NCBI RefSeq assembly: GCF_030270605.1
Contig: NZ_BSYJ01000002.1
Location: 62,001 to 126,000, forward strand
Source: Biformimicrobium ophioploci
GTDB lineage: Bacteria > Pseudomonadota > Gammaproteobacteria > Pseudomonadales > Cellvibrionaceae
Reading direction: 5' to 3'
Length of the DNA stretch: 64,000 nt
Position 1 is the first letter of the stretch; each line of letters opens with the position of its first letter. The notes beneath the pieces are model-generated. The model worked only from the letters and a program-made list of their open reading frames with translations. It was not told where the DNA came from and did not search any database. Position numbers and translations under genes: made by a program. Shown here one piece after another: positions 17,974 to 26,486 of the stretch.

Positions 17974-18861
17974 TCAATGGGTGCCGGCAATTGTGCCCGG
18001 CGCCTCGCGGTTGTGGGCGTTTACCGTGTCGCGCTGCCAGTTGGGAATGGCCCACGCCAATACTTCAGTGGGGGTGGCAGTGGCGAGCGATGCGGGCGGC
18101 TCCTGGCCGAGAAATTCCAGCGCCCGGCACAGGTTATGTGTGGGCTGGCCGTCGTCCAGTGCCGGTGCGTGGTTCTGCTTGCTGAGTTTCTGGCCTTCGC
18201 GGTTCATGGCCAGCGGCAGGTGCCCGTAATGGGGCTCGCTGTGGCCCAGTTGCCGGAACAGGTCCATCTGGGTGGCGGTGGTCTCCAGCAGGTCGGCGCC
18301 GCGCACGATATGGGTAACGCCCTGGGCGATGTCGTCCACTACCACTGCCAGCTGGTAGGCATGCAGGCCATCGCGACGCTTGAGGATACTGTCCTCGCGA
18401 ATGGACTGGACCTGATGGCCGTGCCAGATGTCGTCAAAGCGATATTCCCTGCCAGCCTGCGCCAGTCTCCGGGCAGCGCCCTCAGGCTCCGCGCCCTGTG
18501 TACGACAGCCGCGATCATCGTGGCCGCCCGCCGCGCGAATCTGCGCCCGGGTGCACTGGCAGTGGTAAACCAGCCCGCGCGCCTGCAGTTTGTCGAGTAC
18601 GTCTTCGTAAATATCCAGGCGCTGGCTCTGGTACATCACCGGGCCATCGCCCTGCAGCCCGTGGGCCTCCAGGGAGGCAAGAATGCGGCCGGCCGCGCCG
18701 GGCTCCTCCCGCGGCGGGTCCAGGTCCTCCATGCGCACCAGCCACGTACCGTCATGCGCGCGCGCATCCAGGTAACTGCCGAGCGCGGCAACCAGCGAAC
18801 CAAAATGTAAAGGTCCTGAGGGGGAGGGTGCGAACCTACCGATATATCGCTGGCCTTTCAT
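17974..18861 (-). CDS. gluQ: Glutamyl-Q tRNA(Asp) synthetase
   Basis: GluQ-RS (295 aa from the ATG at 18861) is a truncated glutamyl-tRNA synthetase that glutamylates queuosine in tRNA-Asp. It carries the HIGH-like FAPSPSGPLHFGS, the zinc-binding CQC...C cysteines (about residues 103-125), GREYRFDDIWHG and the KMSKS-like GQKLSKQN, and lacks the anticodon-binding domain. The start was set at MKGQRYIGRF, where family similarity begins; an upstream in-frame ATG at 18939 would run into the repeat element. Its place between dksA and cbrA is conserved in Pseudomonas. The Shine-Dalgarno is weak. Confidence 0.93.
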   Translation of the reverse strand: MKGQRYIGRFAPSPSGPLHFGSLVAALGSYLDARAHDGTWLVRMEDLDPPREEPGAAGRILASLEAHGLQGDGPVMYQSQRLDIYEDVLDKLQARGLVYHCQCTRAQIRAAGGHDDRGCRTQGAEPEGAARRLAQAGREYRFDDIWHGHQVQSIREDSILKRRDGLHAYQLAVVVDDIAQGVTHIVRGADLLETTATQMDLFRQLGHSEPHYGHLPLAMNREGQKLSKQNHAPALDDGQPTHNLCRALEFLGQEPPASLATATPTEVLAWAIPNWQRDTVNAHNREAPGTIAGTH

Positions 18862-18900
18862 TTCTGAGGGCTTTCTTGGGATAGGGGGAAGGAGTTCCGC

Positions 18901-19029
18901 TTTAGTAAAAGCGTTAGCGGCGCAGTCGGGGTTAGGCAAAAACTGGCGCGGGCGCGGAGTTTACCGGGAGTAAATGAGCAGCCCAAGCCAGTTTTTAACG
19001 CCACCCTGACAAGCAAGGTAGCTTTTACC
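18901..19029 (-). repeat. Dispersed palindromic repeat, copy B (behind dksA)
   Basis: About 130 nt in the dksA-gluQ gap closely match 42152-42284 (plus). The minus-strand order is: a GCTA-containing edge, GGCGTTAAAAACTGGC, the core TTTAC-TCCCG-GTAAA (18958-18974), GCCAGTTTTTGCCTA, and a TAACGCTTTTACTA edge. The outer arms AAAAACTGGC and GCCAGTTTTT pair perfectly and end in T5, so the RNA could act as a terminator 7 nt after the dksA stop. Compared with the other copy, one stem pair is changed on both sides, which supports a folded element. Confidence 0.8.
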
Positions 19030-19035
19030 AGTAGG

Positions 19036-19470
19036 TTAACCAGAGATCTGTTTTTCTTTGATCTCCGCCAGAGTCTTACAGTCGACGCAAAGGGTCGCAG
19101 TCGGACGCGCTTCAAGCCGACGAATACCGATCTCCACACCGCAGGCTTCGCAGAAGCCGTAGTCGTCCTGCTCGATCAGCTCGAGGGTCGCATCAATCTT
19201 CTTGATCAGCTTGCGCTCGCGGTCGCGGGTGCGCAGCTCCAGGCTGAATTCCTCTTCCTGGCTGGCGCGGTCGGCCGGATCCGGGAAATTGGCAGCCTCG
19301 TCCTTCAGATGGGTTACAGTGCGGTCCACTTCTTCCATCAGCTCTGCTTTCCAGGCCAGCAACAGGTTGCGGAAGTGTTGCTGCTGCTCCTCATTCATGT
19401 ACTCCTCGCCCTTCTTTTCCTTGTAGGGTTCGAAACCGTGGAGCGTTTCAGCTGTCGCAGTACTCGGCAT
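19036..19470 (-). CDS. dksA: RNA polymerase-binding transcription factor DksA
   Basis: DksA (144 aa; E. coli 151) binds the RNA polymerase secondary channel and, with ppGpp, mediates the stringent response. The coiled-coil tip [14 protein letters not shown] carries the two functional Asp residues and the C-terminus has a four-Cys zinc finger (CEACG ... CVDCK). The ATG at 19470 follows AGAGAGG. It faces sfsA across a 330-bp divergent gap. It is the first gene of the dksA-gluQ-cbr block. Confidence 0.97.
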   Translation of the reverse strand: MPSTATAETLHGFEPYKEKKGEEYMNEEQQQHFRNLLLAWKAELMEEVDRTVTHLKDEAANFPDPADRASQEEEFSLELRTRDRERKLIKKIDATLELIEQDDYGFCEACGVEIGIRRLEARPTATLCVDCKTLAEIKEKQISG

Positions 19471-19800
19471 GGTTGGGTGCCTCTCTTCTTATTACCGGAC
19501 CCTGCAATATTAGGGTCAAAGAACCAATTTCAATGCAGACCCGCCGCCGGCCTGTACATTTTTCAGCGCGGATTAAACGCCAACTGCAAGCGTAGCAGGT
19601 GCCTGTACAAATATTGTACTGGGGCGGGTTTCGGGGGGAGATGCTGGCGGCTAAATCAACCTGCAGCAACACCCGGAAGCAGGAAGCTATCAAATAAGTG
19701 CGACTCCCGCCAGCGTTTGCTTTGCCCGGGTAACGACTACACCCGCAAACGGGTCTTTTGTGTGTAATATCGCGCCAGATAAGCCAAATAAGAGGCAGGA
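19471..19800. other. Divergent intergenic region dksA / sfsA
   Basis: This 330-bp gap holds the promoters of both flanking genes. On the minus side an interrupted repeat GACCCT-N8-AGGGTC lies at about 19500-19519, overlapping a TTGACC that could be a -35 for dksA. On the plus side ACCCG-CAAA-CGGGT (19741-19754) precedes TAATAT (19765-19770), a possible -10 for sfsA. I find no ORF or structured RNA with good support. Confidence 0.4.
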
Positions 19801-20517
19801 ATGATGAAAATTTCACCGCCCTTGCAGGAGGTAACCCTGCTGCGCCGTTACAAACGCTTCCTCGCCGACGTGCGCGATGCCGATGGCAACGAGTTCACCG
19901 TGCACTGCCCGAACACGGGCTCCATGAAGAATTGCGTGGTGGAAGGCGGGCCCTGCTGGATTTCGGATTCCGGCAACCCCAAGCGCAAGTATCGCCATAC
20001 CCTGGAAGTCACGAGCACCCCCGGCGGGTTTCGTGCCGGCGTCAATACCGGTCGCGCCAATGCGCTGGTGCAGGAGGTTATCGAGCGGGGGCTGGTGCCG
20101 GAGCTTGCAGGTTACGACAGTATCCGGCGCGAGGTGCCCTACGGTGAGGAGCGCAGCCGCATCGACCTGTTGCTGGAAGGCAGTGCTGGCCCCTGTTATG
20201 TCGAGGTCAAGAACGTCACCCTGGAAACAGGTAGCGGCGAGGGCCAGTTCCCGGATGCGGTGAGCGCACGTGGCGCCAAGCATCTGCGTGAGTTACAGCG
20301 TCTTGCGGAGTCCGGGGTGCGCACGGTGCTGTTCTACTGCGTGCAGCACACCGGTATCGAGCGGGTATTGCCGGCGCGGGAAATAGACCCGGACTATACC
20401 GCAGCACTCGAGGAGGCTGTCGCTGCGGGTGTGGAAGTACTTGCTTACGGTGCCAGGATTGAGCCGGACGAGATTGCCCTGGAGCGGGCCATCCCGTTCA
20501 GTCTGGGGCAGGGCTAG
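19801..20517 (+). CDS. sfsA: DNA/RNA nuclease SfsA (sugar fermentation stimulation protein)
   Basis: SfsA (238 aa; E. coli 234) has an N-terminal OB-like domain with HCPNTGSMKNC and a C-terminal restriction-endonuclease-like fold with IDLLLEG, CYVEVKNVTLE and FPDAVSARGAKHLREL. It was first described as a stimulator of maltose genes, and some homologues show nuclease activity. The ATG at 19801 (or 19804) follows AGAGGCAGGA. Its stop overlaps the stop of the convergent Rieske gene by 4 nt, with no room for a terminator. Confidence 0.93.
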   Translation: MMKISPPLQEVTLLRRYKRFLADVRDADGNEFTVHCPNTGSMKNCVVEGGPCWISDSGNPKRKYRHTLEVTSTPGGFRAGVNTGRANALVQEVIERGLVPELAGYDSIRREVPYGEERSRIDLLLEGSAGPCYVEVKNVTLETGSGEGQFPDAVSARGAKHLRELQRLAESGVRTVLFYCVQHTGIERVLPAREIDPDYTAALEEAVAAGVEVLAYGARIEPDEIALERAIPFSLGQG

Positions 20518-20870
20518 GCTGGCTGCTGCTCCTTGAATGGCAGCAGCACAAACAGGCCTTCGGCAGTGTGTTCCACCGGTACGGGAGTGAGGGAGGCGCC
20601 AGTGCAGGGGCCGGCCACACACTCGCCACTGGTGGGCAGGAACAGGGCGCCGTGGGTGGCGCACTGGATCAGTTCGCCATCGGCATCCAGGAACTGGTCC
20701 GGTAGCCACTCCAGGTTGACCCCGAGGTGGGGGCAGAAGTTGCGGTAGGCGTAGATCTCGCCATCCTTCTTGACGGCGAAATGGCTGGCTTCTTCACCGC
20801 CATCCAGGGCAAAGCCGCGGGCCTTGCCCTCTTCGATATCGTCGTAGTTGCAGAGAAACTGTCTGCGCAT
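20514..20870 (-). CDS. Rieske [2Fe-2S] domain protein
   Basis: This 118-aa single-domain protein carries a complete Rieske cluster motif: NFCPHLGVNLEW (Cys-x-His) and QCATHGALFLPTSGECVAGPC (Cys-x2-His). It has no signal or membrane segment and no partner oxygenase nearby, so it may serve as a soluble electron carrier. The start was set at the ATG at 20870 (MRRQFLCNYDDIEEG) with GAGG upstream. It lies 28 nt downstream of the HtrA-type protease and may share its transcript. Confidence 0.88.
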   Translation of the reverse strand: MRRQFLCNYDDIEEGKARGFALDGGEEASHFAVKKDGEIYAYRNFCPHLGVNLEWLPDQFLDADGELIQCATHGALFLPTSGECVAGPCTGASLTPVPVEHTAEGLFVLLPFKEQQPA

Positions 20871-20898
20871 CACCAACCTCTGTACCGCTGTGACGGGT

Positions 20899-21996
20899 CT
20901 ACTGTGGAGGCGCCAGTTTAAGTGAAGTTCGCTGGCGTGTCCCGTCACGCAGGTACTCAATACTGACCTGGTCGCCGACTTCGTGCTGCTCCAGCGCCGT
21001 CAGCAGGTCGTCGTAATTACGGACCTGCTGGTCGTCGATTGCGGTGATGATATCGCCCAGCTGCAGGCTGCCGTAGCGGCCGCGGGCGGCGCCTCGCAGT
21101 CCTGCACGGTCTGCGGGCAACCCCGGCGCCACCCGCATGATAGGCACACCCTGCACGCCATAGCGGCGGGCCCACTGGTCCGGCGCCGACTCGATCCCAA
21201 GAATGGGCCTGACCAGACGGCCATATTCAATCAGTTCCGGCACTATCTCGCGCACCGTGTTGACCGGGATGGCAAAGCCGATGCCGACGCTGGCACCGCT
21301 GGGGCTGTAGATGGCGGTGTTCACACCGATCAGGTTGCCGCTGGAGTCGAGCAGGGGGCCGCCGGAATTACCCGGGTTGATGGCGGCATCAGTCTGGATC
21401 ACGTTGCGGATCCGGCGCTGGTTGGGCGCCTCGATCTCTCGTCCCAGGGCGCTGACCACGCCCACCGTCAAGGTGGTATCGAGGCCGAACGGGTTGCCGA
21501 TGGCCAGTACCTTGCGCCCCACGGTGAGGTCGGCGGAGTTGCCGAGCGGCAGGCCTTTCAGCTTTTCCGCCGGCGCTTCAATTTTGAGCACCGCCAGGTC
21601 CTTGTCCGGTGCCAGGCCCACCACCAGCGCGGGCCATTCGCTCTGGTCCTGTAGGGTGATGGTCAGGCGCCGCGCGCCCTCCACCACGTGGAAGTTGGTG
21701 ACGATATGGCCCTGGTCATCCCATACAAAACCGGTGCCGGCACCGCGCGGCACCCGCTGTACCTGCAGTGTCCAGCGGTCCCGCACCAGGGTCTCGTTGG
21801 TGACGTAGACCACTGCAGGGCTCGCGAAGTTGAATACCTCGATGGTGTTCTTTTCGTCGTCGGTGGAAAACTGGCCTGCCTGTGCGGCCGCCGGCAGGAT
21901 CAGCGTCGACAGCAGCGCCACAATGGCGCCAATTGCGGTGGCCAGGGACAGAAAACCGCCCCGGAGGGCGGTTAATGTGTGGTTTACACGGGGCAT
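20899..21996 (-). CDS. HtrA-family periplasmic serine protease (trypsin-like plus one PDZ)
   Basis: A 365-aa S1C protease. A hydrophobic N-terminal segment (about residues 15-36, ending PAAAQA) acts as signal peptide or anchor. The catalytic triad is His103 (NFHVV), Asp133 (KDLAVL) and Ser211 (GNSGGPL), and a single C-terminal PDZ domain covers about 265-360. A single PDZ resembles DegS/AlgW, which start the sigma-E cascade, but the likely cleavable signal and the RGAGTGFVWDDQGHIVTN block also fit general HtrA quality-control proteases; the two cannot be separated here. htpX lies upstream on the same strand, making a small protein-quality cluster. Confidence 0.88.
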   Translation of the reverse strand: MPRVNHTLTALRGGFLSLATAIGAIVALLSTLILPAAAQAGQFSTDDEKNTIEVFNFASPAVVYVTNETLVRDRWTLQVQRVPRGAGTGFVWDDQGHIVTNFHVVEGARRLTITLQDQSEWPALVVGLAPDKDLAVLKIEAPAEKLKGLPLGNSADLTVGRKVLAIGNPFGLDTTLTVGVVSALGREIEAPNQRRIRNVIQTDAAINPGNSGGPLLDSSGNLIGVNTAIYSPSGASVGIGFAIPVNTVREIVPELIEYGRLVRPILGIESAPDQWARRYGVQGVPIMRVAPGLPADRAGLRGAARGRYGSLQLGDIITAIDDQQVRNYDDLLTALEQHEVGDQVSIEYLRDGTRQRTSLKLAPPQ

Positions 21997-22009
21997 GGGG
22001 TGTGCCTCA

Positions 22010-22897
22010 TCAGGCCGCGCGATTCTGCAGCGCCAGGATGCGGTCCGCCAGCGGCGGGTGGCTGGACAGCATCATTGCCATGCTGTTGCCGCTGATGCCG
22101 AAGGCGCGCATGCTGGATGGCATATGCACTTCCGCGCCGGCCTCGCTCTCTGCCTTGAGGCGTGCCAGCGCACCGATCATGGCATTGGTGCCGGCCAGGT
22201 TGGCGCCGGCCTCATCCGCGCGGAACTCGCGCCGGCGGCTGAACCAGGCCACGATGAACATGGCGATAAAGCCGAACACGATATCCATCACGATGGACGT
22301 AATGTAATAACCGATACCCAGGCCTTCCTCGTTCTTGAGGATCACGCGGTCGACAAAGAAGCCCACCAGGCGTGCGAAGAACATGACGAAGGTGTTGACC
22401 ACGCCCTGGATCAGGGACAGGGTGATCATGTCGCCGTTGGCGACGTGGCCGATTTCATGGCCCAGCACCGCGCGCACTTCTTCGCGGCTGAAGCGGTGCA
22501 ACAGGCCCTCGCTCACCGCGACCAGCGATTCGTTGCGGTTCCAGCCAGTGGCGAAGGCGTTGGATTCCGGTGCCGGGAAGATGCCCACTTCCGGCATGCC
22601 GATGCCGGCCTTGTCCGCCAGCTCCTTCACGGTATCCAGCAGCCAGCGCTCATCGGCGGTCTGCGGCTGCTCGATCATGTGCACGCCCATGGCGCGCTTG
22701 GCCATGAACTTGGACAGGAACAGGGAGACAAAAGAACCGATAAAGCCAAATACGGCACAGAATGCCAGCAGGCCGCCCACATCCAGGTCGACGCCGTTGG
22801 ACGCCAGGATGCCGTTCAGGCCAAGCAGGTTCATGACGATACCGGCCAGTACCAGCACCGCAATATTCGTAAGTAAGAACAAGCCAATCCGCAGCAC
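22010..22897 (-). CDS. htpX: Membrane zinc metalloprotease HtpX
   Basis: HtpX (295 aa; E. coli 293) is an inner-membrane M48 peptidase that degrades misfolded membrane proteins. The zinc motif HEIGH is at about 147-151 with the third ligand in EFRADEAGA; hydrophobic helices lie near residues 3-23, 48-66, 163-183 and 195-215. The GTG at 22897 was chosen because GGAGGAATCCC precedes it perfectly and MLRIGLFLLTN matches the family N-terminus. It is followed after 13 nt by the HtrA-type protease. Confidence 0.95.
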   Translation of the reverse strand: MLRIGLFLLTNIAVLVLAGIVMNLLGLNGILASNGVDLDVGGLLAFCAVFGFIGSFVSLFLSKFMAKRAMGVHMIEQPQTADERWLLDTVKELADKAGIGMPEVGIFPAPESNAFATGWNRNESLVAVSEGLLHRFSREEVRAVLGHEIGHVANGDMITLSLIQGVVNTFVMFFARLVGFFVDRVILKNEEGLGIGYYITSIVMDIVFGFIAMFIVAWFSRRREFRADEAGANLAGTNAMIGALARLKAESEAGAEVHMPSSMRAFGISGNSMAMMLSSHPPLADRILALQNRAA

Positions 22898-23075
22898 GGG
22901 ATTCCTCCAAAACAGGTTGATCAGCACCGCGCACAGGCGGCGCGCCTCACAGGAATATTGGGCCGCCGGGGTTGAATTTCAAGTACCCGAATGGCCAATT
23001 GGTCCGCTTTAGGACCGGCGGAGGGAGGGAAAGTTCAGCGCCGCGAGATGGGGCGGGCAGCTTTCGGGGCGCCGG

Positions 23076-23360
23076 TCAGGCGCTCTGCTGGCTGCGTTCG
23101 CCGCGCTCGACGTCTGCCACCAGTTGTGCCTTCAGGTCGGGCTCAAGCTGGTTCCAGTGCACATCGAGCAGGGCGCCCTGCAGCGCGTAAAGCAGTACCC
23201 GCGACGCATTGATACCGCGGTTGCGTACCGTGAGGTATGCGTCCACTGCGCCGATACGCTGCAGGTCCGCATAGGTGCGGATACCAATGGAATTGAGGAT
23301 ATTGACCGAGGCGGCGCCCAGGTTCTTGAGTTTGATCAGCTCACACTGATGTGGATGCAT
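23076..23360 (-). CDS. TfoX C-terminal-domain protein
   Basis: This 94-aa protein consists of a TfoX/Sxy C-terminal domain only: LKNLGAASVNILNSIGIRTYADLQRIGAVDAYL with the helix-hairpin-helix-like GI-T pattern, followed by a Leu-rich helix with LLYALQGALLDVHWNQL. Full-length TfoX regulates competence and has an additional N-terminal domain absent here. Stand-alone C-terminal proteins are common and of unclear function. It is flanked by intergenic DNA on both sides and looks monocistronic. Confidence 0.85.
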   Translation of the reverse strand: MHPHQCELIKLKNLGAASVNILNSIGIRTYADLQRIGAVDAYLTVRNRGINASRVLLYALQGALLDVHWNQLEPDLKAQLVADVERGERSQQSA

Positions 23361-23599
23361 CGCACGTCCCTTTGTACAAACTGGTGCCGGTTTCTGCGGC
23401 CGCGCCCGGTGAATTCCTTTCTCCGTTGCACGATCTTGCCGGCTTTATTATTAGCTTTTGGCCGCAAGGCATCTGGCGCTTGCGGTCGCAGGCTTGTTTA
23501 TGAGTATTGGTTATATAAGATTAGGACGTATCGCGGCAATAGCCAATGGTCTAGGACTGCTCAGTTTGCGCAAAAAATCTTCTTAGCTGGCACGGGCGC

Positions 23600-24292
23600 A
23601 TGAATTACCACACCCAGGAAATACCCCCGGAAGTTTTACTTGGTACCTGTGATACGCATGTCATTGCAGAGCCCGAGTCAGGTCAACTGCTGCACCCGCA
23701 GGCGCTGCTGGCTTTCCGGCAGTTGTGTCGCGAAGCGGAGCCGTTGGGATTTCGTCCGCGGGTGGTGAGCGGCTTTCGCAGTTTCGAGCGGCAGCTGGCC
23801 ATCTGGAACGGCAAGGCCTGCGGCCAGCGGCCAACGCTCGATGGCGATGGTGCACCGTTGGATCTTTCCTGCCTTGCCCCGGTGGATTGCGTACACGCGA
23901 TTTTGCGCTGGAGTGCGTTGCCAGGTGCGTCGCGTCACCACTGGGGTACCGACTTCGACGTGATCGACGCCAATGCGTTGCCCGAAGGGCAGCCTGTTGA
24001 GCTTACGGTGGAGGAGGCGCGCACCGTGTTTGGTACATTCCACGTGTGGCTGGATGAGGTGCTGCAGGATGAGTCGCGCTTCGGCTTTTACCGGCCTTAT
24101 GCGGAGGATCGCGGCGGCGTTGCGCCGGAGCCGTGGCACCTGAGCTTTGCGCCATTGGCGCGGGAATATGCGCGGGCGCATTCGCCGGAATTGTTGCGCG
24201 ATCAGTTGCAGCGCTGCGACATGCTGCTTGGCGATATTGTGTGCGAGAACCTCGACACGCTGTACGAGCGTTACGTGGCGATGCCCGAATGA
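23600..24292 (+). CDS. M15-family (VanY/LdcB-type) D-Ala-D-Ala carboxypeptidase-like protein
   Basis: This 230-aa protein has the M15B zinc-peptidase pattern: RVVSGFRSFERQLAIWN, the first zinc motif SRHHWGTDFDV (His and Asp ligands, about residues 112-122) and the catalytic/third ligand motif EPWHLSF (about 178-184). Relatives trim peptidoglycan stem peptides. No signal peptide is visible at the N-terminus, so it may act on cytoplasmic murein peptides or be exported otherwise. cysE follows after 27 nt and may be co-transcribed. Confidence 0.85.
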   Translation: MNYHTQEIPPEVLLGTCDTHVIAEPESGQLLHPQALLAFRQLCREAEPLGFRPRVVSGFRSFERQLAIWNGKACGQRPTLDGDGAPLDLSCLAPVDCVHAILRWSALPGASRHHWGTDFDVIDANALPEGQPVELTVEEARTVFGTFHVWLDEVLQDESRFGFYRPYAEDRGGVAPEPWHLSFAPLAREYARAHSPELLRDQLQRCDMLLGDIVCENLDTLYERYVAMPE

Positions 24293-24319
24293 CGGCTGGC
24301 ACAGGAATGGAATGACAAA

Positions 24320-25102
24320 ATGAATGACCAATTGTGGCAGGCCATGCGCGAGGAAGCGCAGGCCGCCGCGCAAAGCGAGCCGGTACTGGCCAGCTATTTC
24401 CATAATACGGTGCTGCGCCACGCTTCGCTGGCGGCTGCGCTGGCCTACCAGCTGGCCTCGGTGCTGGATCACACCGCGTTGCCGGCAACCACTTTAAAAG
24501 AGGTGATCGCGGAAGCGCTGGCGGCCGATCCGCAAATTGGCGAGGCCATGCAGCGCGATATCTGTGCCTGGTACGAGCGCGACCCCGCCTGCGATGCGCA
24601 CATACTGCCGTTCCTCAACTTCAAGGGTTTCCATGCGCTGCAGTCACACCGTATTGCGCACTGGTTGTGGCAGCAGGGCCGGCAGACGCTCGCTTACTAT
24701 TTCCAGAGCCGCGTGTCGGAACAGTTCGCGGTGGATATCCACCCGGCCGCGCGCTTTGGTGCCGGCATTATGATCGATCACGCCACCGGGCTGGTGGTGG
24801 GGGAGACCGCAGTGGTGGGCGATGATGTGTCCATCCTGCATTCGGTTACCCTCGGCGGCACCGGCAGCGGTGGTGGCGACCGCCACCCTAAAATCGGCAA
24901 CTGTGTGATGATCGGCGCGGGTGCCAAGGTACTGGGCCCAATTCATGTCGGCGAGTGCGTCAAAGTTGCCGCGGGTAGCCTGGTGCTGGAGGATGTGCCG
25001 GCGCATTCCACTGTGGCAGGGGTGCCGGCTCGCGTGGTTGGCCAGGCTGCAGAGGCGCAGCCGGCACTGACCATGGATCAGTCGCTTGGCGACGAAACCT
25101 GA
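24320..25102 (+). CDS. cysE: Serine O-acetyltransferase
   Basis: CysE (260 aa) makes O-acetylserine from serine and acetyl-CoA, the committed step of cysteine synthesis. An N-terminal helical domain (residues 1-140) precedes the left-handed beta-helix hexapeptide domain with DIHPAARFGAGIMIDHATG (catalytic Asp/His), VSILHSVTLGGTG and HPKIGNCVMIGAGAKVLG. Length fits the family (E. coli 273). The ATG at 24320 starts a typical N-terminus. Confidence 0.96.
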   Translation: MNDQLWQAMREEAQAAAQSEPVLASYFHNTVLRHASLAAALAYQLASVLDHTALPATTLKEVIAEALAADPQIGEAMQRDICAWYERDPACDAHILPFLNFKGFHALQSHRIAHWLWQQGRQTLAYYFQSRVSEQFAVDIHPAARFGAGIMIDHATGLVVGETAVVGDDVSILHSVTLGGTGSGGGDRHPKIGNCVMIGAGAKVLGPIHVGECVKVAAGSLVLEDVPAHSTVAGVPARVVGQAAEAQPALTMDQSLGDET

Positions 25103-25220
25103 AAAGGGTTGGGGATAAGCGCAGCAGCGCACAGAAACACTGCGTTGAGATATTTACTATCGGTAATGTAACTGGAGTAGCTGAGTTGTTCGCACGAACC
25201 CGACAGGACAACAATAAAAG

Positions 25221-25730
25221 ATGACGGAACCGACTTATTCAATCGTGGTGCGCGGCGACCTGCTGCCCGGATTTACCCTGGCCGATGCCAAGGCCGGCAC
25301 TGCGCGCCTGTTCAAGGCCGCGCCCGAAGCGGTGGAAAAACTGTTTAGTGGGCGGGCGGTGACGGTGCGTCGCAACCTGCCGCGCCACCTGGCCATGAAA
25401 ACCGTGGCCGCGCTGGAAGGTGTGGGCCTGAAAGCGGTGATGCAATCCGAAGCGGCCGCGGACGACCTGCCGCCGCCGGCGCCGCGTGCGCAGGCGGATG
25501 CGCCTATAGCGCATGCTGCTTCAGGCGGGCTGACCCTGGCACCGATGGAAGGTAACCTGGTCAAGGCCGGGGAGATCGAAAAGCCGGCGCCGGTTCAGGT
25601 GGCCGGTATCGACGCGACCATTGCCCCCGCCGGTAGCGACCTTGGCGGCACGGCTACGCGCAGTGAGCCCACGCCGCAGATCCGGGTGCCGGACTGGGAG
25701 TTGAGTCCGATGGAGTCCGCCGAGGACTGA
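25221..25730 (+). CDS. Hypothetical protein with N-terminal DNA/peptide-module-like domain and disordered tail
   Basis: I do not recognise a named family. The first ~75 residues are compact, with TLADAKAGTARLFKA, AVEKLFSGRAVTVRRNLP and AMKTVAALEGVGLKAVM, a pattern shared by several small gammaproteobacterial proteins of unknown function. Residues 80-169 are rich in Pro, Ala, Gly and acidic residues and are probably disordered, ending in the motif RVPDWELSPMESAED. There are no membrane segments. The gene sits alone between cysE and a bidirectional terminator. Codon use is like its neighbours, so it looks like a real resident gene. Confidence 0.7.
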   Translation: MTEPTYSIVVRGDLLPGFTLADAKAGTARLFKAAPEAVEKLFSGRAVTVRRNLPRHLAMKTVAALEGVGLKAVMQSEAAADDLPPPAPRAQADAPIAHAASGGLTLAPMEGNLVKAGEIEKPAPVQVAGIDATIAPAGSDLGGTATRSEPTPQIRVPDWELSPMESAED

Positions 25731-25750
25731 CCCCAAAACAGGCAGGCATA

Positions 25751-25779
25751 AAAAAACCGGCGCGAAGCCGGTTTTTTTT
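25751..25779. terminator. Bidirectional terminator between the hypothetical gene and ppa
   Basis: A6 followed by CCGGC-GCGAA-GCCGG and T8 forms a symmetrical intrinsic terminator in the convergent gap (25731-25815), so it can end both the plus-strand hypothetical gene and minus-strand ppa. Confidence 0.92.
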
Positions 25780-25815
25780 GTTGGCGCCCGTAGGTCGGGG
25801 CCTGCAAAGAAGGGC

Positions 25816-26352
25816 TTAGCCTTCTTCTTTCAGGTAGCGCTCGCGGGAGGCCATGATTTCCTTGCGCGCGGCTTCGGCGTCGGCCCAGCCGTCTACCTTC
25901 ACCCACTTGCCGGCTTCCAGTGCCTTGTAGTTTTCGAAGTAGTGCACGATCTGCTTGACCAGCAGCTCCGGCAGGTCTTCGATTTCGTTCACGTCGTCGT
26001 ACAGCTTGGTCAGCTTGGTGTGCGGTACCGCCAGCAGCTTGGCATCAACGCCGGACTCGTCGGACATGTTCAGCACGCCCACAACGCGGGAGCGGATTAC
26101 GGAACCCGGCATGACCGGATACGGGGAAACCACCAGCACGTCTACCGGGTCGCCGTCTTCAGACAGGGTCTGCGGGATGTAGCCGTAGTTGGCCGGGTAG
26201 AACATCGGGGTAGCTACAAAACGATCCACAAAAATCGCGTCCGCGTCCTTGTCCACTTCGTACTTGATCGGGTCGTGGTTGGCCGGGATCTCGATGATGA
26301 CGTTGATGTCGTTCGGCAGGTCCTTGCCTGCAGGGATGTCGTTATAGCTCAT
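25816..26352 (-). CDS. ppa: Inorganic pyrophosphatase
   Basis: Family I soluble pyrophosphatase (178 aa; E. coli 176) hydrolyses PPi to phosphate. The active-site pattern is present: [44 protein letters not shown], the signature [13 protein letters not shown] with the metal-binding Asp residues, and KWVKVDGW. The ATG at 26352 with AGGAAT upstream gives the usual N-terminus. The upstream gene on the same strand is a PPi-using phosphofructokinase, so PPi producer/consumer balance is encoded side by side. Confidence 0.96.
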   Translation of the reverse strand: MSYNDIPAGKDLPNDINVIIEIPANHDPIKYEVDKDADAIFVDRFVATPMFYPANYGYIPQTLSEDGDPVDVLVVSPYPVMPGSVIRSRVVGVLNMSDESGVDAKLLAVPHTKLTKLYDDVNEIEDLPELLVKQIVHYFENYKALEAGKWVKVDGWADAEAARKEIMASRERYLKEEG

Positions 26353-26398
26353 GGGTATTCCTAGTTCTAAAGCCTGGAAGGGAAAATCGGGAGCGCGG

Positions 26399-26404
26399 AT
26401 TATA
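26399..26404 (-). promoter_or_regulatory. Probable -10 element of ppa
   Basis: A perfect TATAAT lies on the minus strand 46 nt before the ppa start. Just upstream is a GC-rich hairpin (CCACCAC...GTGGTGG, about 26409-26434) that may end the pfp transcript. No good -35 is visible, so confidence is limited. Confidence 0.45.
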
Positions 26405-26486
26405 AGGCCCACCACCGGCTAATGCCAGTGGTGGCGGGGTCTTGCGGGATTCAGTTGGTATTACTGGTCAAAAGTTGGCCAGAGCT

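Noticed and set aside
23500-23586. A 28-codon plus-strand ORF before the M15 peptidase gene
   Set aside because: It has a small basic product, no Shine-Dalgarno sequence and nothing to support translation.
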